DNA of 46,480 nt from Clostridia bacterium (GTDB lineage: Bacteria; Bacillota; Clostridia; Christensenellales; Aristaeellaceae), in assembly GCA_900759005.1 (NCBI GenBank), contig CAAEUQ010000178.1:1-46480 (forward strand), written 5' to 3'. Position numbers and translations under genes: made by a program. Every line of letters starts with the position of its first letter. The stretch's first letter is position 1. Below are positions 39,834-46,480 of the stretch, one piece after another. The notes below the pieces were generated by a model. It had not been told where the DNA came from. It did no database searches and saw only the letters and a list, made by a program, of their open reading frames with translations.

Positions 39834-40484
39834 TCATTTGCCCATCGCCTTCACATGATCGATAAACGCCTTCGCGTCGGGCGCGCCGTACAGCGCGCTG
39901 CCGGCAACCAGCATCGTCGCGCCGCGGTCGATCAGCATCTGCGCGGTCTTTTCGTTTACGCCGCCGTCGACCTCGATGATCGCATCGCTGCCCGCGCGAT
40001 CGAGCATTGACCGAATCTCCGCAATCTTTTCCACCGCGGAAAGGATCATCTTCTGCCCGCCGAACCCTGGATTAACCGTCATCACCAGCGCGAGATCAAA
40101 ATCGCCCATCACATAGCGCAGGCATTCCGGCGAGGTCGCCGGATTCAGCGCCACGCCCGCGAGACAGCCTGCCGCACGAATCTGCTGAAGCGCGCGATGC
40201 AGATGGTTCGTCGCCTCCGCATGCACGGTAATGATTTTTGCGCCGCCTTTTGCGAACTGATCGATATATCTTTCGGGGTTTTCGATCATCAAATGCGCGT
40301 CCACCGGCAGCGAGCATTTGACCGCCGCGTCCAGCAGCGGGAACGCAAACGACATATTCGGCACGAAGTGTCCGTCCATCACGTCGAAATGAATGTAATC
40401 CGCGCCGGCAATCGCCATGCGCTCGATTTCCGTGCCGACCGAGCGGAAGTCCGCAGCCAGCAGCGAAGGTGCGATTTTAATCAT
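39834..40484 (-). CDS. rpe: Ribulose-phosphate 3-epimerase
   Basis: Interconverts ribulose 5-phosphate and xylulose 5-phosphate. 216 residues from ATG 40484, with GGAGGG six bases upstream (the frame to 40,559 lies inside rsgA). TIM-barrel landmarks: I-A-P-S-L-L-A-A-D-F, H-F-D-V-M-D-G-H-F-V-P-N, V-D-A-H-L-M-I, V-N-P-G-F-G-G-Q-K and E-V-D-G-G-V-N, carrying the metal and acid-base residues. It overlaps rsgA by eight bases; rsgA-rpe after prkC is a standard Firmicute order. Confidence 0.96.
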   Translation of the reverse strand: MIKIAPSLLAADFRSVGTEIERMAIAGADYIHFDVMDGHFVPNMSFAFPLLDAAVKCSLPVDAHLMIENPERYIDQFAKGGAKIITVHAEATNHLHRALQQIRAAGCLAGVALNPATSPECLRYVMGDFDLALVMTVNPGFGGQKMILSAVEKIAEIRSMLDRAGSDAIIEVDGGVNEKTAQMLIDRGATMLVAGSALYGAPDAKAFIDHVKAMGK

Positions 40485-41367
40485 ATCTTTCCCTCCAGCG
40501 TTCTTTCGTTTCTTCGAGCAGCGCGACATAGCGCGCGTGACGTTCCGAATCGATTGCACCTTCCTTCACGGCGTTCAGCACCGCGCATTTCGGCTCGGTC
40601 GCATGATAGCACGGGTGAAAAAAGCACTGCCCCTCGTAAGGCGCGAATTCAGGATAGCCGTCCTTCAGCTCCACCGGATCAAACGGATCGCTTTCCAGCA
40701 GGCTGAAGCCCGGCGTATCCAGCACCATGCCACCGGATACGGGGATCAATTCGCAATGGCGCGTGGTGTTTTTGCCGCGCTCGATCTTTTTCGACAAATC
40801 GCCCGTTTCGGTATTCAGTCCGTACAGCGCGTTGATCAGCGTGGATTTGCCCGCGCCGGACTGCCCCGCAAGCGCGTGAATTTTGCCCTTCAGCATCTCG
40901 CGCAGTTCGTCGATTCCGGTTCCGTTCGCGCTGGAAACGGCGATTGGGTTTGCGTCCGCACCGCGATACTGCCGGCAAATCGCCTCCGCGCGCTCGGGAT
41001 CCAGATCGCATTTGCTCACGACCAGCTGAACGCCGATTCCAGCGCGACGGGCATTCAGCATCAGCCTGTCCGCCAGCAGCAGATCCGGTTCCGGCGTCGC
41101 CGCAGCAACCACGATCGCAATCACATCCACATTCGCAACCGGCGGGCGCGTCAGCTCGTTCTTTCGCGGTTCAACGCGCAAAATCCAGCCGTGCTCCTCG
41201 CCCGTTCCGGGCGAAAATTCCACGCGGTCTCCAACCTTCGGCTTCATTCGATCGCGCCGAAGCTTGCCCTGCGCGCGCAGCGTGTATACGCTTTCATCCT
41301 CGGTTCGCGCGTAATAAAAGCCGCCGACGCCCTTCAGCAGGATTCCCCGCAAATGCTTCGCCTCCAT
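40477..41367 (-). CDS. rsgA: Ribosome small-subunit biogenesis GTPase RsgA
   Basis: A circularly permuted GTPase that assists late 30S maturation. 296 residues: N-terminal OB fold (about 1-70), then the permuted G-domain with G4 S-K-C-D before G1 G-Q-S-G-A-G-K-S-T and G3 D-T-P-G, and a C-terminal zinc site C-F-F-H-P-C-Y-H...C. ATG 41367 directly follows the prkC stop. The family is often a substrate of the neighbouring PASTA kinase in Firmicutes. Confidence 0.96.
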   Translation of the reverse strand: MEAKHLRGILLKGVGGFYYARTEDESVYTLRAQGKLRRDRMKPKVGDRVEFSPGTGEEHGWILRVEPRKNELTRPPVANVDVIAIVVAAATPEPDLLLADRLMLNARRAGIGVQLVVSKCDLDPERAEAICRQYRGADANPIAVSSANGTGIDELREMLKGKIHALAGQSGAGKSTLINALYGLNTETGDLSKKIERGKNTTRHCELIPVSGGMVLDTPGFSLLESDPFDPVELKDGYPEFAPYEGQCFFHPCYHATEPKCAVLNAVKEGAIDSERHARYVALLEETKERWRERYD

Positions 41368-43200
41368 TTAATCAAACATTACGTCCGTCGTTTCCATCAG
41401 CACACCGTCGATATACACCTTCACCTGATGCAATCCCGCTTCCTCGCTGGTCAGCTCGACCATGTGTGTGCCGCGCGACAGCGTTTCCGAATACGCGGTC
41501 TTTTCCTCTCCCGCCGGCGGCGTCAGCGTGATCTCCACCTTCATGCCGTCCAGCGGAACGGCGACGCTCAGCCAGCGCTCCGGCCTGTAGATCTTCTCCA
41601 TTACGGTGCTGACCGTGAAATCCACGACCGTATTGACCATCACCGGCGCATTCGGCGCGACACTCTGATCGATCACGGTCTGTCCCGGCGCGTCCGCGGA
41701 ATAGCTCTCCGTGATCGTGCCGACGATCAGTCCTTCGGATTCAATCAGCCTGCGTGCGCCCTCGGGCGTAAGCCCGATCAGCGACGGCATTTCGATCGTC
41801 CGCCCGCTCACGCGAATCGTAAGCGGCTCCGCCTTGGAATGGTATCCCTCGCCCAGCGACTGGCTAAGCACAATATCCGGCGCAGCGTCGCTCGTTACGT
41901 ATTCAACCTGCGCGTTTGCAACCTCGCTTACCTGAATGCGCTGAAGCGCCTCCTGTTCGGAAAGTCCCGTCAGATCGTCCAGATAATACCATTCGGAGCC
42001 CATGCTGACAACCACGGTAATCGTGCTTCCCTGCGCTACGCGTTCGCCCGCGGCAATGGACTGCTCCGAAACCAGTCCGCGGTCGTATTCCTCAGAATAG
42101 CCGCTGGCGATATTCACCGAAAGCTTCGCGCGCTCCAGCTGATTCTGCGCTTCGCTGACATTGCTGCCCAGCACATTTGGAACGCTCACGCGGTCGCGCG
42201 CGCCCAGAATATTGAATCCGCCCCAAATCAGCATCGCGATCAGCGCAATCACAACAGCGGCTATCGCAAATCCGGTAGCCTTCTTCTTCGCGCGCTGGCG
42301 CGCCTTGCGCTTTTCTTCCTTTTCCGCTTCGATTTCCTCGGCGCTCTGCGGGTATTTCACAAATCCGCCGCGCGGATGGGTAATCGTCCTTCTCAGATCC
42401 GCCGCCATTTCCGCCGCGGTCTGATAGCGCTTCGTCGTATCCTTGCACAGCGCGCGCATGACGACCTCGTCGAGTGCCTTGGAAATGCCGTTCTGGAACA
42501 GCCGCATTGATTTCGGCTCCTCCTGAACATGCTTCAGCGCGACCGATACCGCCGTTTCACCATCGAACGGCACCTGTCCGGTCAGCATTTCATACAGCAC
42601 GATGCCCACGGAATACAGATCGCTCTTCTCATCTGCAATCTCGCCCTGCGCCTGCTCGGGTGAAAAATAGTGAACGCTGCCGAGCGCGGACGCGCTGCCG
42701 TCGTCAATCCGCGTCGTCTGCGAGGTTTTCAGCCGCGCAATGCCGAAATCGGCGACCTTGACCCTGCCCTGCCGATCAACCAGAATGTTCTGGGGCTTGA
42801 TGTCGCGATGAACGATGCCGTTTCGATGCGCCTGATCCACCGCAGCGAGAATGCGAATCGTCATTCGAATCGCGAGATCCGGCTCGATTCTGCCGCGCTC
42901 GCGAATCATTTCCTTCAGAGTCTGCCCGTCGACATACTCCATTACGATATATCGGTGATTGCCGTCGACCCCGACGTCGAGCAGATTCACGATGTTTTCG
43001 TGCGAAACCTTGCTCGCCGCCTCCGCTTCGCGGCTGAACCGGCGAACGAATTCCTCGTCCGACTCGAATTCGGGGCGCAGCACCTTGATCGCTACCCTGT
43101 TTTTGCTGATCTTGTCATAAGCGCGGTAGACGATCGCCATGCCGCCCGTTCCTACTACGGCTTCTACGACATATCGATTCGATATGACGTGTCCGATCAT
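41368..43200 (-). CDS. prkC: PASTA-domain Ser/Thr protein kinase
   Basis: Membrane kinase that senses muropeptides or lipid II and phosphorylates wall and ribosome-associated proteins. 610 residues: kinase domain (about 10-275) with G-T-G-G-M-A glycine loop, A-I-K-V-L lysine, H-R-D-I-K-P-Q-N and D-F-G; a basic juxtamembrane stretch; one membrane span (about 307-325); three PASTA domains (about 335-535), each with a P-x-L/V-x-G or equivalent start; and a C-terminal beta domain of about 70 residues. The start overlaps the stp stop by ATGA, so kinase and phosphatase are coupled. Three PASTA repeats is within the normal range. Confidence 0.95.
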   Translation of the reverse strand: MIGHVISNRYVVEAVVGTGGMAIVYRAYDKISKNRVAIKVLRPEFESDEEFVRRFSREAEAASKVSHENIVNLLDVGVDGNHRYIVMEYVDGQTLKEMIRERGRIEPDLAIRMTIRILAAVDQAHRNGIVHRDIKPQNILVDRQGRVKVADFGIARLKTSQTTRIDDGSASALGSVHYFSPEQAQGEIADEKSDLYSVGIVLYEMLTGQVPFDGETAVSVALKHVQEEPKSMRLFQNGISKALDEVVMRALCKDTTKRYQTAAEMAADLRRTITHPRGGFVKYPQSAEEIEAEKEEKRKARQRAKKKATGFAIAAVVIALIAMLIWGGFNILGARDRVSVPNVLGSNVSEAQNQLERAKLSVNIASGYSEEYDRGLVSEQSIAAGERVAQGSTITVVVSMGSEWYYLDDLTGLSEQEALQRIQVSEVANAQVEYVTSDAAPDIVLSQSLGEGYHSKAEPLTIRVSGRTIEMPSLIGLTPEGARRLIESEGLIVGTITESYSADAPGQTVIDQSVAPNAPVMVNTVVDFTVSTVMEKIYRPERWLSVAVPLDGMKVEITLTPPAGEEKTAYSETLSRGTHMVELTSEEAGLHQVKVYIDGVLMETTDVMFD

Positions 43201-43919
43201 CGATTCTCCTCCTCGAAGGTCGCGACCATTGCCGTAATATTGTCCGAGCCGCCCGCGTCGAGCGCAATACGAACCAGCTCCTTCAGCTTATCCTGCCATT
43301 CGCCCTCGCCGGTAACGACGCGCAGCATATCGTGTTCGGGCACATAATTGGAAAGCCCGTCGGAGCACATCAGCAGCACCTCGCCATCGCGAACGTCCAG
43401 CTGAATCAGATCGACGTCCACGTCCCTCGATGTTCCCAGCGCGCGGGTCACGAGATTGCGCTTGGGATGCACCCGCGCCTCCCGCTCGGTAATCAGCCCC
43501 TGCGAAACCATTTCCTCCACCAGCGTATGATCTTTCGTGACGCGCGAAATCGCGCCGCTGCGCATCAGATACGCGCGGCTGTCACCAACGTGCGCAATGT
43601 GTATCCGCCTTCCGTCCGCAACCAGCGCGGTAAAGGTTGTGCCCATGCCGCGCTTGCTCAGATCGCGGGACGCTTCCTCATATACCACGGCATTCGCCTT
43701 CAGCACTGCGTCGTGAATCGCGGTGGCGTTCCGCTTTTCCGACCGGCGCATCGCCTCCGCAAATGCCTGAATCGCCATCGCGCTCGCAACCTCGCCGGCA
43801 TTATGCCCGCCCATGCCGTCCGCGACCGCGCAGAACGGCTCGTTTTCCCTCGGAAGATAGAAGCTGTCCTCGTTGATCGGACGCGCCTTGCCGATATCGG
43901 TAATTGCGTAGACTTTCAT
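43197..43919 (-). CDS. stp: PP2C-type protein phosphatase (Stp/PrpC)
   Basis: Removes phosphate from targets of the adjacent PASTA kinase. 240 residues from ATG 43919 (GAGGTG six bases upstream; the GTG three codons earlier is part of that site). PPM metal motifs: I-N-E-D-S, V-A-D-G-M-G-G-H, H-V-G-D-S-R-A-Y-L and M-C-S-D-G-L-S, with the final metal Asp in G-G-S-D-N-I-T. It lies 27 bases after rlmN. Confidence 0.95.
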   Translation of the reverse strand: MKVYAITDIGKARPINEDSFYLPRENEPFCAVADGMGGHNAGEVASAMAIQAFAEAMRRSEKRNATAIHDAVLKANAVVYEEASRDLSKRGMGTTFTALVADGRRIHIAHVGDSRAYLMRSGAISRVTKDHTLVEEMVSQGLITEREARVHPKRNLVTRALGTSRDVDVDLIQLDVRDGEVLLMCSDGLSNYVPEHDMLRVVTGEGEWQDKLKELVRIALDAGGSDNITAMVATFEEENR

Positions 43920-43945
43920 CGGTAACACCTCTCTTTGGTGGATGA

Positions 43946-44998
43946 TCAGATTCCTTCCGTAAGCGCCTTGCGGCGGAGCTGACCGCAGGCGCCATCGATA
44001 TCTGCGCCCATTTCGCGGCGCACCGTCGCCGAAATGTTTTTAAGCTCCAATCGCTTCAGAAACGCCTGAACGTCCTGCTTTGTCGGCGCTTCGAGATTGC
44101 GCTCCTTCACCGCGTTCAGCGGAATCAGATTTACGTGGCACTGCAAGCCCCGCAGCCGCCGCGCAAGCTCCTCCGCGCATTTGACGTCGCAATTGACGTT
44201 CTTAATCAGCGCATATTCAAACACGACGCGCCGCCCGGTCTTTTCCACATAGTTCCGGCACGCGGAGAGCACATCCTCGATCGCATATGCGTGCGCAACC
44301 GGCATGATCTTCTGGCGAATGCCGTCGTTCGGTGCGTGCAGCGAGATCGACAGTGTAACCGGCAGCCCTTCGTCGGCAAATGCGCGCATTTTGGGCACCA
44401 GTCCGCACGTCGAAAGCGAAATATTGCGCAGCGAGATGTTCAGCCCCTTCGGGTCGTTCACCAGACGCAGGAATTTCACGACGTTATCGCAATTATCGAA
44501 CGGTTCACCGCTGCCCATCAGCACGATATTGTGAATTCTCCGCTCCGGGTCTTCCTTGCGGATATGGTTGTTCGCCGCGACAACCTGCCCGAGAATTTCG
44601 CCCGCCGTCAGATCGCGCACGCGCCCCTCGAGCGTGGACGCGCAGAACGCGCAGCCCATCCGACAGCCGACCTGCGTCGAAACGCAGAGCGTGTCACCGT
44701 AATGATACCGCATGACCACGCCCTCGATCAGATTGCCGTCGTCGAGCGCGTAGAGAAATTTTTCGGTATCGTCGATTTGGGATTTGAACGATCGATGAAT
44801 GCGAATCGGATTCGCAACGGCGATCTCGTTCAGCCGCGCACGCAGAGCGGCAGAGAGATTCGTCATTTCATCGATCTCCGCGCCGCGCGCGAGCCATTCG
44901 GAAATCTGCTTGGCGCGGAATTTGCTTTCGCCCAATTCGTTCGTCACGAACGAAAGCAGCTCGTCCTGCGTCATGGAAAGCAGCTGGATTTTGTCCAT
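43946..44998 (-). CDS. rlmN: 23S rRNA/tRNA adenine-C2 methyltransferase RlmN
   Basis: Radical-SAM enzyme that methylates A2503 of 23S rRNA and A37 of some tRNAs. 350 residues from ATG 44998, which shares a base with the rsmB stop; GGAGGG precedes it. The iron-sulphur motif is C-R-M-G-C-A-F-C (about 112-119); the acceptor-site cysteines are in S-T-C-G-L and, near the C-terminus, G-A-D-I-D-G-A-C-G-Q-L. M-G-S-G-E-P is also present. The A-D-I-D-G-A-C-G-Q C-terminus marks RlmN rather than the resistance paralogue Cfr. Confidence 0.96.
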   Translation of the reverse strand: MDKIQLLSMTQDELLSFVTNELGESKFRAKQISEWLARGAEIDEMTNLSAALRARLNEIAVANPIRIHRSFKSQIDDTEKFLYALDDGNLIEGVVMRYHYGDTLCVSTQVGCRMGCAFCASTLEGRVRDLTAGEILGQVVAANNHIRKEDPERRIHNIVLMGSGEPFDNCDNVVKFLRLVNDPKGLNISLRNISLSTCGLVPKMRAFADEGLPVTLSISLHAPNDGIRQKIMPVAHAYAIEDVLSACRNYVEKTGRRVVFEYALIKNVNCDVKCAEELARRLRGLQCHVNLIPLNAVKERNLEAPTKQDVQAFLKRLELKNISATVRREMGADIDGACGQLRRKALTEGI

Positions 44999-46480
44999 CA
45001 ATCTTCCCTCCTGCGCATCCGCGCGATGAAGAAGCCCTCCATGCCGTCGCGGTTCGGAAGAATCGAAATCATGCCGGATTCCGCGTGCGGACGCAGAACC
45101 TCAGGCAGGTAATTCACATTTTCATCCATTTCGAATTCCGGATGCCGTTCGAGGAACGCGCGCACCTGATTCTGATTCTCCTCCGGCAAAATCGTGCACG
45201 TCGAATACACGAGCCGTCCGCCCGGGCGCACGCACTTGGCGCACGCATCGAGAATCGATTTCTGAATGTCCGGGAGCCCGTCCAGCTCCTCGTCGTTCAA
45301 GCGATATTTCACATCCGGCTTATCGGCAATTACGCCCAGACCGCTGCACGGCGCGTCCACCAGCACGGCATCCATCGAAAGCATCATGCTTTCGGGCGCT
45401 CTGCGCGCGTCGTGGGTCATCGGGCGCACGTTTTCAAGCCCGAGTCTGCGCGCCGCCGCGCGGATCAGCTCCACGCGATGTTCATGCAAATCCCACGCGA
45501 ACACGCGTCCGACGCCGCGCATCGCTTCCGCCATCAGGCAGGTTTTGCCGCCGGGCGCGGCGCACGCATCGAGAATCTGCATTCCGGGCTTGGCTTCCAT
45601 CGCGAGCGCTGCGAGCTGCGAGCTTTCGCCCTGAATTGCAAACATTCCCCTGCGATAGTCGTCCGTCGCGGACAAATCGCCCGCCGCAAGAACGCGATAC
45701 GCACCCGGAACGGCGCTCTCATGCCACATATAGCCTGCTTCGTCAAGACGGCGCTCGAAATCCGCAATATCGGTTTTCATGAGATTCGGGCGAACGGTCT
45801 GCGCGCGCTCCGCGGGCGTATACGACGCAATCGCCTCGGCTTCATCGATTCCATAGCTGGCAATCAGCCGCTTTGCCGCCGCTTCCGAGAACGAATAGCG
45901 AACCGAGAGATACTTTTCCGGCTCCGTCTCGCGATCGGGCAGCGTCAGTTCACCCGCATCGCGCGCGCGCGTCAGACTGCGCAGCACGCCGTTGACCAGA
46001 CCGGTCAGCCCCTCGCGTCCAAAAGCGCGCACCTGCTTGACCGCCTCGTCCGTCGCCGCATGATCGGGAATGCGATCCATAAACAGAATCTGCGCCGCCG
46101 CGACGTGCATCACGTCCTCCACCAGCGGTTCCGCCTTGGTCTGCATCAGATGGCTGAGCGCCCATTCAATGTAAAGCCGGTTTTCCACTGCGAAGAAGAA
46201 AATGCTCGCGGCAAGGCGGCGATCCTCCGGCGAAAGCTCAACGGCGTTCAGGCTGCGGTCAAGCGCCTGCGAAGAATACGCGCCGTTGCGCACCACATCG
46301 CGCAGCGCCGAAAGCGCCGCATCGCGCGCCGTAACGATCTTGAATCCATCAGGATTTGCGTTCACCCCGTGATTCCGATCCACCCCAAAGCGCCCGTCGC
46401 GGCGCTCAAAGCCCCCGCGCGGCGGATAAGGCTTCGAATCGCGGTCGCGGCGCTCAAATTCAGGGCGTTCTCCGCGCGGC
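44998..46480 (-). CDS. rsmB: 16S rRNA m5C967 methyltransferase, 5' end beyond the window
   Basis: Methylates C967 of 16S rRNA. An N-terminal NusB-like RNA-binding domain begins near A-R-D-A-A-L-S-A-L-R-D-V (about 46,325) and is followed by the SAM-dependent domain with D-A-C-A-A-P-G-G-K-T, D-A-P-C-S-G-L-G (catalytic-loop Cys) and Y-S-T-C-T-I-L-P (nucleophile Cys). The frame stays open upstream of GTG 46383 to the window edge, encoding an Arg/Gly-rich stretch with two F-E-R-R-D units and P-P-R-G-G. No ribosome site precedes GTG 46383, so the true start probably lies outside and the enzyme carries a disordered basic extension. It is followed by rlmN in a one-base overlap. Confidence 0.93.
   Translation of the reverse strand, partial: PRGERPEFERRDRDSKPYPPRGGFERRDGRFGVDRNHGVNANPDGFKIVTARDAALSALRDVVRNGAYSSQALDRSLNAVELSPEDRRLAASIFFFAVENRLYIEWALSHLMQTKAEPLVEDVMHVAAAQILFMDRIPDHAATDEAVKQVRAFGREGLTGLVNGVLRSLTRARDAGELTLPDRETEPEKYLSVRYSFSEAAAKRLIASYGIDEAEAIASYTPAERAQTVRPNLMKTDIADFERRLDEAGYMWHESAVPGAYRVLAAGDLSATDDYRRGMFAIQGESSQLAALAMEAKPGMQILDACAAPGGKTCLMAEAMRGVGRVFAWDLHEHRVELIRAAARRLGLENVRPMTHDARRAPESMMLSMDAVLVDAPCSGLGVIADKPDVKYRLNDEELDGLPDIQKSILDACAKCVRPGGRLVYSTCTILPEENQNQVRAFLERHPEFEMDENVNYLPEVLRPHAESGMISILPNRDGMEGFFIARMRRRED

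Noticed and set aside
40417..42510. Long plus-strand frame opposite rsgA and prkC
   Set aside because: Antisense to two clear core genes; low-complexity composition and no start signals.

Overview
The window looks like a chromosome segment from a GC-rich anaerobic Firmicute (class Clostridia), probably an uncultured gut or rumen lineage. Grounds: cohesin/dockerin, Listeria-Bacteroides (InlB B) and BspA-type leucine-rich repeats in secreted proteins; a PASTA-domain Ser/Thr kinase with its PP2C phosphatase; a four-cysteine L31; the rpmE-DUF1385-prmC-prfA-tsaC order; an IS256-type remnant with a Firmicute-like N-terminus; and AGGAGG ribosome sites with sigma-A-like promoters. Species cannot be named from the sequence.

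Layout. (1) 1-515: a CsoR/RcnR-type metal-sensor repressor and the start of a gene leaving the left edge, each behind a promoter with a C-rich element between -35 and -10. (2) 727-11,992, minus strand: four genes for large secreted proteins behind a cobalamin riboswitch. In order of transcription they are a 1859-residue protein with two DUF4430 (transcobalamin-C-terminal-like) domains, LRR and GLUG repeats and a dockerin; a protein with three cohesin-like modules and a dockerin; a C39-like cysteine peptidase with a dockerin; and a cohesin-like/InlB-repeat protein. (3) 12,077-14,540: two alpha/alpha-toroid proteins resembling the N-terminal domain of intrinsic factor/transcobalamin, one of them missing its 5' end. 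I read blocks 2 and 3 as one surface corrinoid-capture system whose two binding halves sit on separate proteins and may be assembled by cohesin-dockerin pairing. That is the most novel proposal here, and it is an inference.

(4) 14,450-18,270: a scrambled accessory patch. It holds an RHH regulator with three operator-like repeats, a phage-type small gene, the N-terminal stub of a GH172/DUF2961 glycoside hydrolase with two sugar ABC permeases (one truncated), an orphan 3' gene fragment and the first codons of an IS256-family transposase. (5) 18,295-26,638, minus strand: one tightly overlapped operon, pheA-aroB-aroC-aroE/aroK fusion-aroQ-aroA-tyrA-aroF. It encodes the whole route from PEP and erythrose 4-phosphate to phenylpyruvate and 4-hydroxyphenylpyruvate. 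It is preceded by a 55-codon leader peptide with 13 Phe/Tyr in 22 residues and a textbook terminator/antiterminator, which indicates ribosome-mediated attenuation.

(6) 26,877-30,586: a deletion scar joining two broken genes, then a type I phosphodiesterase and a secreted UshA-type 5'-nucleotidase facing each other across a bidirectional terminator. (7) 30,811-37,515, plus strand: rpmE, DUF1385, prmC, prfA, tsaC, a YhhN-type membrane enzyme and a ribulokinase. (8) 37,531 to the right edge, minus strand: rsmB-rlmN-stp-prkC-rsgA-rpe, a secreted serpin, and pyrR with two small membrane proteins. Blocks 5, 7 and 8 are mostly core metabolism and translation; blocks 2-4 are accessory.
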